A stretch of 29,938 nucleotides of DNA from JANJWP01 sp049301335 (GCA_049301335.1 JBAQKV010000041.1:1-29938); one strand, 5' to 3'; shown: positions 1 to 7,713, numbered from the stretch's first letter. Made by a program: numbers and translations. Notes: a model not told the origin generated them from the sequence alone.

Positions 1-279
1 AGCGAGTGGCGCTTGGTGGAGATGGGGTGGGACATGGGAGTTTTGAAAAAAGAAAAACGCCCCGCATTTTCGAGCGGAGCGTTTTAAGAAGCTTTTTGAA
101 AGCACTATTAAACCGTCGCCCGGATGCGGGAAGTGGTTTCGGTAGTGTCCGGTTGTGCGACCATTCGAGAGACCCTCGGGTTGGTTACGGGATATCGGAT
201 GCGCGAATCCTAAACGAATCCGTGAAAAAATCAAGAACGGCGCTTTCCGTCACGCCCACGGATTGTCGGTGCCGATTAG
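1..279. other. No gene recognised in the first ~280 bases
   Basis: An ATG on the minus strand at 33-35 opens a short reading frame toward the window edge (begins MSHPISTKRHS), so a minus-strand gene may start here, but it lacks a clear ribosome binding site and too little is present to identify it. Plus-strand frames through this segment show no convincing protein. An 8-bp inverted repeat (AATCCGTG / CACGGATT) lies around 215-265. Nothing else is recognised. Confidence 0.3.
54..85. terminator. Hairpin, terminator-like
   Basis: Arms at 54-65 and 74-85 pair with one mismatch around a short loop. An A-rich tract lies to the left, so it could stop transcription in either direction; the T-run is better on the minus strand. 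No gene end is visible on the plus strand before it. Confidence 0.45.
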
Positions 280-306
280 TTGACAATCTCCGTTTTTAAT
301 TACTAT
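280..306 (+). promoter_or_regulatory. Probable sigma-70-type promoter
   Basis: A perfect TTGACA at 280-285 is followed after 15 bases by TACTAT at 301-306, 35 bases upstream of the ATG at 341. The spacer is short, so the exact -10 is uncertain (TATTCA at 304-309 would give 18). Confidence 0.5.
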
Positions 307-340
307 TCATCCACGAAACCAAAACAGAAAGGAGCTCTCC

Positions 341-766
341 ATGGGCAAAAAGAAACGTCCGGTCATTCACGCGGTCAACCTGTCGCTTCCGCAATCGCGG
401 GACAAATCGATCGACCAACTCTACCGTCTCCTCCGCAATCGCGTCCGTCACAAATCGAACGTCGATCGCAGCGCGCAAGGCAAGCGCGCCGAATTGCTCA
501 TCATCGAATTCGCCCACAAGGCGGTCGACATTCCAACGGGCGTGCTCGTGAAGCGGAATTCGTTCATCCGTATCGTGGACGACGACACGAAAGAGGCCGG
601 CTTCATGGCCGAAGTGGATTCCGTTCTCGGAACGGGAATCCTCTACGTTTTCAAAACTGGCAGAGCCTACGTCGAAGAAGACTGAAGGCGAAAGCCGTCC
701 GAAGCCCCCGATCCGGGGGCTTTTTCTTCACCTAAAAGCCAGGGGTACGAAAAAACCGCCCGATAA
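341..766 (+). CDS. Small basic protein of unknown function (141 aa in code 25)
   Basis: ATG at 341 follows a good Shine-Dalgarno, AAAGGAG at 328-334. The protein begins with a lysine/arginine-rich stretch and has a mixed alpha/beta composition; I recognise no domain. There is no signal peptide or membrane segment, so it is probably cytoplasmic. The end is ambiguous. The first in-frame UGA is at 683-685, just before a strong terminator hairpin (702-725). If UGA is glycine here as elsewhere in the window, translation runs through the hairpin to UAA at 764-766, adding a low-complexity tail rich in P, S, G, R and K. A stop at 685 (114 aa) would fit the terminator better but contradicts the code used by its neighbours. 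It is expressed from its own promoter at 280-306. Confidence 0.65.
702..725 (+). terminator. Rho-independent terminator
   Basis: AAGCCCCCG pairs with CGGGGGCTT around a three-base loop and is followed by five T residues. It lies 17 bases after the UGA at 683-685 of the upstream gene and, in code 25, inside its coding extension. Confidence 0.8.
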
Positions 767-776
767 ACGGACGGTT
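749..776 (-). terminator. Terminator for the 61-aa minus-strand gene
   Basis: Arms 754-762 and 768-776 pair with one mismatch. The A-tract at 749-755 becomes a T-run on the minus strand, about 40 bases after the UAA of the gene ending at 815. Confidence 0.7.
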
Positions 777-814
777 CATCCCATTGCTGCCCACTTGGAC
801 AGACGGGGGGCCTC

Positions 815-1000
815 TTACGAATCCAGAGACAAGCCGCGGGCGCGGATGATGTTCTTGGCGCACTGGGAGAGCGGACGGCCGGCGACGGCGATGCGCAAGC
901 TCTCGTTGCAGTGGCAATCCTTGATATCGGTGGAAGTGGCGAAGCCACCCTTGTTGCCAGCGGATTGTTCTTGGTTCGTTGCGGCTTGTGCGTTGCTCAT
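815..1000 (-). CDS. Small cysteine-containing protein of unknown function (61 aa)
   Basis: I do not recognise this protein. It is well supported as a gene: the ATG at 1000 sits 6 bases after a near-perfect Shine-Dalgarno (AAAGGAGG, complement of 1007-1014), a TTGACA-type promoter lies upstream, and a terminator follows the UAA. The N-terminal third is rich in A, N, Q and G and looks disordered. The middle has a compact DCHC motif near residues 28-31 and a further Cys near residue 47, which could bind a metal or form a disulfide. The C-terminal part is basic. There is no signal peptide. The strong ribosome binding site, unusual in this window, suggests high translation. Confidence 0.75.
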   Translation of the reverse strand: MSNAQAATNQEQSAGNKGGFATSTDIKDCHCNESLRIAVAGRPLSQCAKNIIRARGLSLDS

Positions 1001-1043
1001 AAAGAGCCTCCTTTTGGTTGTTTACCCGGGATTGGGCAGGGTG

Positions 1044-1070
1044 ATTCTATCCCGTACCGAAAAATGTCAA
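1044..1070 (-). promoter_or_regulatory. Promoter of the 61-aa gene
   Basis: On the minus strand TTGACA (complement of 1065-1070) is followed by TAGAAT (complement of 1044-1049) with a 15-base spacer, about 44 bases upstream of the ATG. Confidence 0.6.
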
Positions 1071-1116
1071 GATATTCAATTAGAATTGCTCAATTGATTG
1101 TGTCAATACTCGGTTT

Positions 1117-1146
1117 TTGCCAGAATCAAGCCACGCATGGTAATAT
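1117..1146 (+). promoter_or_regulatory. Promoter of the CBS-domain gene
   Basis: TTGCCA at 1117-1122 and TAATAT at 1141-1146 are separated by 18 bases, about 20 bases upstream of the ATG at 1168. An AAGGAA at 1150-1155 may serve as a weak ribosome binding site. Confidence 0.6.
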
Positions 1147-1167
1147 GAAAAGGAACCGCAAAAAACC

Positions 1168-1992
1168 ATGTCGACCACTACCAACGACATCCTCGAAAAC
1201 CTCCAAGGAGGAAACCAAACCCAATCCGCACGTTCTGCGGACGGGAACCTTTCGAAGACCGAGGCGAAATCCGCCCCGAAAGATGCCGAAGACAAAGAAG
1301 AATCATCCGCTCCCGAGCTTTCCATCAGCGGGCTTTCCCTCGAAAAGGGCCGCCGCGACATCGAAGCCGGGATTCTCGCCGATACCCGCCGCCGCATCCT
1401 CGAGCTCGCGCTCATGCTCGAAAAGGGCGAAGTGACCGAAAAGGTCATCGAAGAAACGCAGGCTTCCCTCCAGAAAATCGCCGCCGAAATCGGGCGTTCG
1501 AAAGGAAAGGACGAACTTTTCAATTATCCGCTTCTCGACAACATCGGACGCGTAGTGTTCGAGGACCTCCCCCTCGTCTTCGGCAAGGACGCCCAGGTGG
1601 AATCGGCCCTCAAGGTCCTTCAGAAGGTGTTCCGCCAGCGTTACAACGCCGTCATCGTCGTCGACGCGAGCCGCAAGGCGCTGGGCATCATCCCAAGCGC
1701 GGTACTCATCAACTCGGATCCGGAAGAGACCCTCGGAAAGATCCCCACCGTCACTAAGGGGTTCTCCGTCACGCTCGATTCGAAACCCGAAGAAGTCACG
1801 GCCATCATGGACCGCCTCGGGGTCAACGTCCTCCCAGTCGTCGATTCGAAAGGCATCGTCATCGGCACGTTCACCAGCCGCGACCACGTCAAAGGCGTCG
1901 CCGCCCTCTACTCGAGGCAGCTCATGGAGACGCTCAAGACCCACGGCATGCTCGCCCAAATCCAACAGAACATGGAAAACCCGTCCGCATAG
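1168..1992 (+). CDS. CBS-domain pair protein (274 aa)
   Basis: Residues 1-55 are a charged, low-complexity, probably disordered tail. A helical segment rich in E, K and R follows (about 60-115). Residues ~130-265 form two CBS motifs: the first contains FGKDAQVESALKVL and the strand VIVVD, the second the pattern VTAIMDRLGVNVLPVVDSKG followed by GTFTSRDHVKG. Paired CBS domains usually form a Bateman module binding adenosine nucleotides; here no enzyme or transporter domain is attached and there are no membrane segments, so it is probably a soluble regulatory protein of unknown partner. It has no in-frame UGA and ends in UAG. It stands alone, with its own promoter and a terminator that overlaps the stop codon. 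The family call is confident; the ligand is inference. Confidence 0.85.
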   Translation: MSTTTNDILENLQGGNQTQSARSADGNLSKTEAKSAPKDAEDKEESSAPELSISGLSLEKGRRDIEAGILADTRRRILELALMLEKGEVTEKVIEETQASLQKIAAEIGRSKGKDELFNYPLLDNIGRVVFEDLPLVFGKDAQVESALKVLQKVFRQRYNAVIVVDASRKALGIIPSAVLINSDPEETLGKIPTVTKGFSVTLDSKPEEVTAIMDRLGVNVLPVVDSKGIVIGTFTSRDHVKGVAALYSRQLMETLKTHGMLAQIQQNMENPSA

Positions 1993-2004
1993 GACGGGTT
2001 TTTA
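1976..2004 (+). terminator. Terminator after the CBS gene
   Basis: AAAACCCGTCC at 1976-1986 pairs perfectly with 1992-2002 and is followed by T residues. The UAG stop codon lies at the loop. Confidence 0.85.
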
Positions 2005-2149
2005 TTTTGTGATTCCGATCGGTTTTGAAGCGGTACCGGTGATTGTCAGCATTGGTAATAAATTGCAAGTGACCCTCGGACGGACGAGGGGCACTTCGGG
2101 ACGTTTTCGAACGATGGGTTTTCCCGGAAACCCCGTTCGGGCACAAATG

Positions 2150-2415
2150 AAAAATCCGTACATACGAGGCATATGAACCGATCAAATGATGCCTATGTAC
2201 GGATTTTCTTGTGTGTCCGACTCCCGCCGAAGGGTTTCGGTACGATACCGCTGCTTTTGCCTCTGTTTTACCAGAATGAGGGGCTGGTTCCTCGGATCGA
2301 ATCCTTTCGGTTCTCTCCAGAAGATGAATGTGTTTTACAATTGGTTCCCTTGCGGGCCGAATTTGTTTTTGTTGTCCTTCGGCACTTCGGCGTGCCTTTC
2401 TATAGCAGCGGACAA
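2150..2415 (-). ncRNA. Candidate structured RNA of unknown class
   Basis: A strong minus-strand promoter (2420-2448) would start a transcript near 2414 that ends at the inverted repeat 2151-2207, giving about 260 nt. Within it several pairings are visible: GGCAC/GUGCC (2381-2385 with 2392-2396), UUGUCC/GGACAA (2372-2377 with 2410-2415), an 8-bp long-range pairing between 2404-2411 and 2248-2255, and small hairpins near 2241-2253 and 2300-2312. The second and third pairings cannot both form without a pseudoknot. I recognise no RNase P, tmRNA or SRP signature. A 26-residue open frame starting at UUG 2415 is an alternative reading. Confidence 0.4.
2151..2207. repeat. Long inverted repeat, probable bidirectional terminator
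   Basis: The arms 2151-2172 and 2189-2207 pair over 19 base pairs with a single 3-base bulge (CGA, 2165-2167 region). Outer A/T tracts on both sides give a T-rich tail in either direction. It is larger than the other terminators here and lies at the 3' end of the candidate minus-strand RNA. Confidence 0.65.
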
Positions 2416-2419
2416 ATGT

Positions 2420-2448
2420 ATTAAAACATGAAATAAATTAGTTGTCAA
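2420..2448 (-). promoter_or_regulatory. Strong minus-strand promoter for the candidate RNA
   Basis: TTGACA (complement of 2443-2448) and TTTAAT (complement of 2420-2425) are separated by exactly 17 bases. It starts directly after the terminator of the adenylate cyclase gene, so it should fire an independent transcript running away from that gene. Confidence 0.65.
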
Positions 2449-2449
2449 A

Positions 2450-2477
2450 AAATGGTCCTACTTTTTTAGGACCATTT
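2450..2477 (-). terminator. Terminator of the FecR-cyclase operon
   Basis: An 11-bp perfect stem (AAATGGTCCTA with TAGGACCATTT) around a six-base loop, followed on the minus strand by a run of T residues. It lies 31 bases after the UAG of the cyclase gene. Confidence 0.85.
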
Positions 2478-2508
2478 CTCATAATATGTCTTCTTTGGCT
2501 TACTGATG

Positions 2509-4629
2509 CTATTTCTCGGTTGCGCGATACACGCCCGTCCAACCTTCCGGAACGCCTTCTTCGACGAGTTTTCCACAGCGGTTCATGAATACTTCCGACG
2601 GCGGATCCTTGTAGATCGCGTAAAGCTTCGAGAACAACTCCTTCCCTCTCGCGACTTCTCACTCGGCATACAACGCGAGGGCCTTCTCGAATTCGGCGAC
2701 GAGCGTGCGCTTGTCGTTATCGACCTCTCCGACGCGTCCGACGAGCTCGTAGATTACGGTGGGCTTTTCTTTCCCCTTTACCATGATGGAGTCGAGCTTT
2801 CGGAAGACGAATTCGTCCTTGCAGGTTTCCCTGACGGTTTCGCCGGCGATGACGAGCGTGCCGTAGAGCTTGTTGATGCCTTCGAAACGCGAAGCGATGT
2901 TCACCGTGTCGCCAAGGGCGGTGAATTCGATCTTCTTGCCTTCGCTGCCGATATTCCCTACGACCGCGGTTCCCATGTTGATTCCCATGCGGACCTGGAT
3001 TTCGAATCAGAACCGGGTTTTGAACTGGCGGTTGATTTCTTGGATCTTCTCCTGCTGTTCGATAGCGGATTCGCACGCGAGGCGGGCTTGGTCGTCCTGT
3101 TCGCGGAACGCGCCCCAAATCGCCATGACGGCGTCGCCTTCGTACTTGTTGATGAACCCCTTGCGGTGCATGATGATGTCGGAAACTTCTTTCAGGTAGA
3201 TCGAAAGGAAGTTGACGAGCTCTTCCGGTTCCATGTTTTCGGAAAGCGTGGTGAAGCCCGCGATGTCCGAAAAGAAAAGCGTGACTTCGCGGCGTTCTCC
3301 GCCGAGGCGCATCTGGTCGTAGTTGTTGAGCACCGAGGCGACGAGGTCTTCGGCGAGGTACTGCGAAAGCGCGTTGCGGAGGAGGCGTTTGCCCTTTTCT
3401 TCGAGCATGTATTTGTACGCCGTGGACGCGAGCGCGACCAAGATGACGATGACGGAAAGTTCTATCGGGTAGTTGAGGTTCTTACGGAACGCCCAGAAGA
3501 TGAACACGTAGAACGCGCCGGCCAAAATGAGCGCGACCGCCGAAACGAGCACCTGGTACGCTCGGTTCCCCACGTGGAGGAGGAAAATCGAGAAGAAGAA
3601 CGTCAGCAACGCGAGCACGGCCAGCTCTATCCCTTTGGACGACTCGGTGACGTACGAACGCTCGAGCACCGTATTGATGGCGTTGGCATGGACGTACACC
3701 CCTTCCAAAACGCCCATCGGCGTGAAGAATTCGTCGTGGAGGGCGGTGGCGGTGGCTCCTATGAGAACGATCTTGTCCTTCACCATTTCGGGCTTGTAGT
3801 CCCCGAATTCGCCCTTGGTTTCGGCATGGTACACGTCCGAAAACGAAATCTTCGGGAAGGTGACCTGCGGTGGAAGGTAGCTGATGAGGAACTCGTTGGT
3901 CGAAGCGTTCAGCGCGTACGGAACGAACCGGTACTCGTTCTCGTGGAACTCGTAGTACTTGTCGTATCTGAGCCGGTCGTCGGAAACCTCGGTCTTCTTT
4001 CCGTAGACCAAGTCGAGATAGCGGCGGAGGATGGAGAACGAGAAGCTTTCGTAGTATTTCCCGTCGACCTTGCCTACCGGGTTGACCGCGTAGACCACCG
4101 AATTGATCGGGTGGATGGACGGGTCGAAAAAGCCGAGCGACGAAGCCGCCGAACGGAATTTCGGAATTGGGAAGAGCGCCTGTCCGCGCGAAAAACCGAG
4201 CACGACGTTCCCCGCGCGGGAAATCGATTGCGCGAGCTCGTCGTCTCAGGAATCGGCCTTTTCCGAAAACAGTACGTCGACCCCAACTACGAGGGCTCCG
4301 TCCTTTTTCAGCCGGTCGATGACCTTCGCGTAGTATTCGCGACGGAATTCCTGCCAGCGTCCGAGTCCGTTCGAATCCGAAAGGGTGCGGTCGTCGATCG
4401 TCACCACTGCGACGGCCGGATGGGCTTCGCGCTGCGGATACGATTGGAGGAGCATGTTCCGCACGCCGAGGTCGGCGTTGGCGAAGAAGCGGTAGAACGG
4501 GTTCGACTGGGGCGCCACGCGCGACGAAAACCCTACGATGAGGAGTACCGCCACCGAAATGATGAGCGCGGCGAACACCTTGTTCATGAGGAAAATCGCG
4601 AAACGCGCCGTCGGCTTATTGGCAGACAT
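2509..4629 (-). CDS. CHASE2-domain membrane adenylate cyclase (706 aa)
   Basis: A class III nucleotidyl cyclase, predicted to make cAMP from ATP at the membrane. Residues ~13-36 form a membrane anchor, ~40-320 an extracytoplasmic CHASE2 sensor (conserved VAVVTIDDRTL and KDKIVLIGATA motifs), ~330-415 three more membrane segments, and ~450-650 the cyclase domain. Catalytic elements look intact: metal aspartates in FFSDIAGFTT and GDAVMAIWG, the lysine in NKYEGD, and ALGDTVNIASRFE with the Asp, Asn and Arg needed for catalysis. K and D at the purine-selecting positions favour ATP over GTP. Three in-frame UGA codons (4246-4248, 3007-3009, 2659-2661) must be read as glycine; with the standard code this gene falls into four pieces. 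The stop is UAG at 2509-2511. It lies 9 bases after the FecR gene, a pairing also seen in other phyla. Confidence 0.93.
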
Positions 4630-4638
4630 GGGATCCGG

Positions 4639-5922
4639 TTATTTGATGTTCGGTACGAGCTTCCGCACGTCTTCGATCGCCGATTTCGCGGCGTCGGTCG
4701 CGGAATCGAGAACGGCCTTCGGCTGGGTCATGAAGAGGTTCGGGTCGGAGAGGGTGTCGAAGCCCTTCTTTTTCAAAGAGTCCATTACCGAGTTGAAGCG
4801 GTCCATCTTGTCGGTGGGCAATTTCGATTCGATGCGGCGGACGGCTTCCTGGTCGGCGCCGGCCCGGATGTATTCGGAAAGTTTCTGGCGGGTGCGGAGG
4901 AGCTGTTCTTCGTTGGAAAGCGAAGTCCAGGAATCGTAGGTCTCGTGGATGGCGAACGCCGTCGCGAGTTTGGATTTTTCGTTCTCCGGAGCGGCCGCGA
5001 GAATCGCGTCGCGGAGGGCTTCCTTGGATTTCACGTTTTCCGGATTCTCCTTCAGCGCGGCAGTAGCCTGATATACCTTGAGGAGTTCCTGGTAGGCGAC
5101 CTTTCCTTCCTTGGCCTTTTGGGCGTAGTCGGGAGCGAGCGCCACGGAGAGGTCTCCGCCCGAGAACGAGACCGCGACCGGAAGATCCTTGAGCGCAGCG
5201 ACGCGGGCGGACATTTCGTCCTGCGCCCTTTTGGCCATGTCCTTCGCGAGTTTCGCGTCTTCGGTCTTGTTGAATTCTTCCCAAGCGGAATCGAGCGCCG
5301 CGTCCACGAGGGACTGGAGGTTCCTGATGCCGACGATCGCGCCTTCCGGAACGGTGGCGAGAAGCTTGCCGGCAGGATCGGTGACGTCGACGGCGTGGGA
5401 TTGGGTACGGAGGAATCCCTTGGAAGCGTCGATTTCGAACGCCGTTCCGCGCACCGCGGCGAGCTTCCGGCCTTCGTCGAAACGTTCGTGGAAATATGAA
5501 TCGTCGGAGAGGTAGCGGTAGACGCGCGACCAGGATTTTCCTTCTACGAGGGAGAAGTCGACCTTGGTGGACGAAGTGTCCTTATTGTTCAGGAGTTCGG
5601 AAACGTTGACGGTGGTGTTTTCGGCGAGGCGGGTGACGCTGCCGTCCGTCCAAAAAACCGTAGCCGCCGAACCGCCACGGGTGCGGATTTGGTCGCCCTG
5701 GAAAATATCGGCGGTTTTTTCCGCGGAAAGCACGACCGATTTGTCGCTCCGTTTTACGATGGTGGTACCTTGGGTACAGAGCACGTGCGGGGAAAACTCG
5801 GATTTGTCCGTCGTCGGCATGCCCGCGGAGTCGAACGCGAGAAGCGCGAAAATGAGGACCGCTATCCCTGCCATGAGGGAAAAGGCGAGGTGCCTCGCGA
5901 AAAACGAGAGGATGGAGTTCAT
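4639..5922 (-). CDS. FecR-domain membrane protein (427 aa)
   Basis: An N-terminal membrane anchor (~residues 8-32) is followed by a FecR-type domain at ~45-150, recognisable from GTTIVKRSDKSVVL, DQIRTRGGSAATVFWTDGS and the later VRGTAFEID. The rest (~200-427) is predicted mostly helical and charged, rich in K, E and A, and I cannot assign it. In other bacteria FecR-domain proteins and CHASE2 cyclases often sit together; the FecR part is expected to sense or bind outside the cytoplasmic membrane. The ATG at 5922 is chosen because it directly precedes the hydrophobic anchor; a 20-bp palindrome and the start of the divergent gene lie just upstream, so longer frames are unlikely. No UGA codons. 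It is the first gene of a two-gene operon with the adenylate cyclase. Confidence 0.85.
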   Translation of the reverse strand: MNSILSFFARHLAFSLMAGIAVLIFALLAFDSAGMPTTDKSEFSPHVLCTQGTTIVKRSDKSVVLSAEKTADIFQGDQIRTRGGSAATVFWTDGSVTRLAENTTVNVSELLNNKDTSSTKVDFSLVEGKSWSRVYRYLSDDSYFHERFDEGRKLAAVRGTAFEIDASKGFLRTQSHAVDVTDPAGKLLATVPEGAIVGIRNLQSLVDAALDSAWEEFNKTEDAKLAKDMAKRAQDEMSARVAALKDLPVAVSFSGGDLSVALAPDYAQKAKEGKVAYQELLKVYQATAALKENPENVKSKEALRDAILAAAPENEKSKLATAFAIHETYDSWTSLSNEEQLLRTRQKLSEYIRAGADQEAVRRIESKLPTDKMDRFNSVMDSLKKKGFDTLSDPNLFMTQPKAVLDSATDAAKSAIEDVRKLVPNIK

Positions 5923-5942
5923 GCGGGTGCGGAAAATTTCCG

Positions 5943-5962
5943 ATATCCGGAATTCCGGATAT
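5943..5962. promoter_or_regulatory. 20-bp perfect palindrome, candidate operator
   Basis: ATATCCGGAATTCCGGATAT reads the same on both strands. It lies 21 bases upstream of the FecR start codon and 51 bases upstream of the divergent gene at 6013. Its perfect symmetry and position fit a binding site for a dimeric regulator of the cyclase operon; a short hairpin is the alternative. Confidence 0.5.
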
Positions 5963-6012
5963 TCTGCCCGCAATTCTACCGGAAACGGCAACGAAAGTAA
6001 AACGGAACGCGG

Positions 6013-6420
6013 ATGAAGCCCCGATACCAGTACGTTCTCGCACTCCTCATTCTCATAGCCGTATATGAGATGTACCTTATTACGTGGTACAAGTACAAAG
6101 ACTTCCAGATAAACACCTATATAGGGGTTCTGGGCGTGGAAAATTCGAAGGTCGAAGCGAACATCGACCGCAAGAAACGATACCTCGCGTACGTTAAGAC
6201 GAACGCCTATCTCGACCGCGTGGCGAAAGCTTCGCAAAACCGGAAAAACCCGGGGGAAGACGCCATCTTCCTCGTAGACGCGGAAGAGGTGAAAAATTAC
6301 TCGAAGATCGACGTCGAACGCAACATCGTCGGGGAAAACCGCAAGTCCTCGCCCACCGTCGGGATGTCGAACCGCGAAAAATGGATGTACTACGTATTCA
6401 AGGTCGACCCGCGGGAATAG
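6013..6420 (+). CDS. Single-pass membrane protein, DivIC/FtsB-like (135 aa)
   Basis: A short cytoplasmic N-terminus is followed by one membrane segment (~residues 7-26). The outer part contains a helical stretch and the pattern NAYLDRVAKASQNRKNPGEDAI near residues 65-85, which resembles the end of septum-formation initiator proteins (a residue run ending in x-PGE-x-hydrophobic after a helix). That family bridges cell-division proteins at the septum. The heptad-rich coiled coil usual in the family is short here and the C-terminal ~45 residues are extra, so this is a tentative family call. It is transcribed divergently from the FecR-cyclase operon, with the palindrome at 5943-5962 between them. 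Ends in UAG; no internal UGA. Confidence 0.65.
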   Translation: MKPRYQYVLALLILIAVYEMYLITWYKYKDFQINTYIGVLGVENSKVEANIDRKKRYLAYVKTNAYLDRVAKASQNRKNPGEDAIFLVDAEEVKNYSKIDVERNIVGENRKSSPTVGMSNREKWMYYVFKVDPRE

Positions 6421-6482
6421 CCGTTTGCAGTCGGGATGCAATGGAATAGACTGGTGGCGGAAATCCGTAACCGGTCTTTTTT

Positions 6483-7052
6483 ATGGAAACTCGAAAGAAA
6501 TCGCCCGTACGCTCGGCCGCGCTTTGGGCCGCGACCTTTTTCGGAACCCTTTGCGTACTGTCGGTAGGTTTCGCGGCGTACGTCGGGTCGTATCCCGCGA
6601 CCGCCGTTCCGGGAACGGGAACCCTTTCGTCCTCGGAATGGAACAAAATGGTCGCCCTGCTCCAGAACCTCGACAACCGGGGTTCGACGGTGAGCCTGAA
6701 TGGAACCGTCGCTTCGTCGTCCAATTCGACGTTCACGGTCGCGTCGACCTTCGCGAACACCTTGCTCGCGTCGAACCCCGCGACGAGTTCTTTCGCCGTT
6801 CCGAGAACCGGCACGTACGACGTCACGGCCGTCTGATCTTTATGTACCACCGGCGCCAACGGTTATACGACCGCTTCGATAAACGTGAACGGCGTTCAGA
6901 AAATCACGGTTCCGAACCTGGCGAACTCCTGCGGGAGCGCTACGGCGCATTTGACGTTTTCCCTCGTCGCGGGCGACGTCGTGGCGGGGCTCTGCGCGAA
7001 TGGCCAGGGATTGTCGATGTCGTGCTTCATGACGGTGACGCAGCTGCAGTAA
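6483..7052 (+). CDS. Secreted protein with C1q/tail-fibre-like C-terminal domain (189 aa)
   Basis: A signal peptide (KSPVRSAALW then a hydrophobic run to about residue 32) leads into the short motif LSSSEWNKMVALLQNL, shared with four other proteins in this window. After a Ser/Thr/Asn-rich linker, residues ~105-189 read like the jelly-roll domain of C1q-like or phage tail-fibre proteins: FAVPRTGTYDVTAVG, then SINVNGVQKITV, then TFSLVAGDVVAGLC. The UGA at 6834-6836 encodes glycine inside that domain; a standard-code call would end there and lose the last third. Four cysteines lie in the C-terminal part. It is likely exported and surface-located; its binding partner is unknown. A shared terminator follows. 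Confidence 0.8.
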
Positions 7053-7070
7053 GCGGCCGAACGGCGCCAT

Positions 7071-7102
7071 AAAAAAATCCCGGATTCCTCCGGGATTTTT
7101 TT
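7071..7102. terminator. Bidirectional terminator between the secreted-protein gene and ssb
   Basis: A 14-bp perfect stem (A-tract, TCCCGGA, loop TTCC, complement, T-tract) serves both converging genes, which end at 7052 and 7119. Confidence 0.9.
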
Positions 7103-7118
7103 CGTTCGGCCGGGCGGC

Positions 7119-7583
7119 TTAGAACGGGATGTCTTCGATGTGGATTTCGTCGTCCTTCTTGGCGGCCTTGGTGCGCTTCGGAGCCGAGGTGTCGGACGGA
7201 GCGTCTTCGCCGAAAGACTGGGAATATTCTTCTCCCGATCCGGAACCGGAACCCTTGGAGGAAAGCATGATGAGGTTGTCGCCTACGATTTCGGTGCGAT
7301 AGCGCTTAGCGCCGGTCTGGTCTTCCCAGGAACGGGTCTGGAGGTATCCTTCGATGTAGACTTTCTGGCCCTTGGTCACGTATTTTTCAGCGACTTCGGC
7401 GAGACCGCGCCAAAGTACGACGTTGTGGAATTCGGTCTGTTCCTGCTTGGAACCTGCTGCGTCCTTCCAGACGCGGGTAGTTGCGACGCCGATGGTGGCG
7501 ACCTTCTGTCCGTTAGGGGTTTCGCGAACCTCCGGATTGGCGGTAAGGTTTCCGATGAGCTGGACCTTGTTCAGGGAGTTCAT
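7119..7583 (-). CDS. ssb: Single-stranded DNA-binding protein (154 aa)
   Basis: Binds single-stranded DNA during replication, repair and recombination. Residues 1-105 are a complete OB fold: NKVQLIGNLTANPEV at the start, then FHNVVLWRGLAEVAEKY and GQKVYIEGYLQTRSW, all family hallmarks. A disordered Gly/Ser/charged linker follows, and the protein ends in the acidic tip EIHIEDIPF that docks replication and repair partners. The length is normal for the family. I chose the ATG at 7583 because the OB fold starts there; the longer open frame would add a non-conserved tail. No clear Shine-Dalgarno is seen. No UGA codons. It is divergent from the phosphatase gene at 7786 and stands alone. Confidence 0.96.
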   Translation of the reverse strand: MNSLNKVQLIGNLTANPEVRETPNGQKVATIGVATTRVWKDAAGSKQEQTEFHNVVLWRGLAEVAEKYVTKGQKVYIEGYLQTRSWEDQTGAKRYRTEIVGDNLIMLSSKGSGSGSGEEYSQSFGEDAPSDTSAPKRTKAAKKDDEIHIEDIPF

Positions 7584-7713
7584 GCTGTAGAGTGGTAAGG
7601 AAAAAAATGAGATTGCGCTCCGGAAGGGAGGATATCCGTAAACCCGATACCCGCAAAGAAACTTTTTGAAAAACTCACGAAAGCAAATAGGCAAGTCCTA
7701 TTTCCCGCGATAT

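Larger units (their letters stand above)
2067..2440. other. Stretch without a convincing protein gene
   Basis: About 500 bases separate the CBS gene from the adenylate cyclase gene. A small hairpin lies at 2067-2096 (CCCTCG / CGAGGG core). Two overlapping open frames on the plus strand (about 2173-2431) have no ribosome binding site, begin inside the inverted repeat at 2151-2207 and resemble no protein I know; with UGA not a stop, open frames arise easily. The content is best explained by the minus-strand candidate RNA described separately. Confidence 0.5.

Noticed and set aside
280..735. A 151-residue frame overlapping the 341 gene
   Set aside because: It starts at the promoter, overlaps the better-supported gene that has a clear ribosome binding site, and is rich in R, G, P and S as expected for an out-of-frame shadow.
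2173..2431. Two overlapping ~80-residue open frames on the plus strand
   Set aside because: No ribosome binding site, start inside a long hairpin, no resemblance to known proteins, and mutually exclusive. Open frames of this size are easy with only two stop codons.
2506..5499. A 997-residue open frame on the plus strand opposite the cyclase and FecR genes
   Set aside because: It is the antisense shadow of two well-supported minus-strand genes. Its composition (very rich in R, E, V, F, D, G) is typical of the complementary frame of GC-rich code and has no domain.
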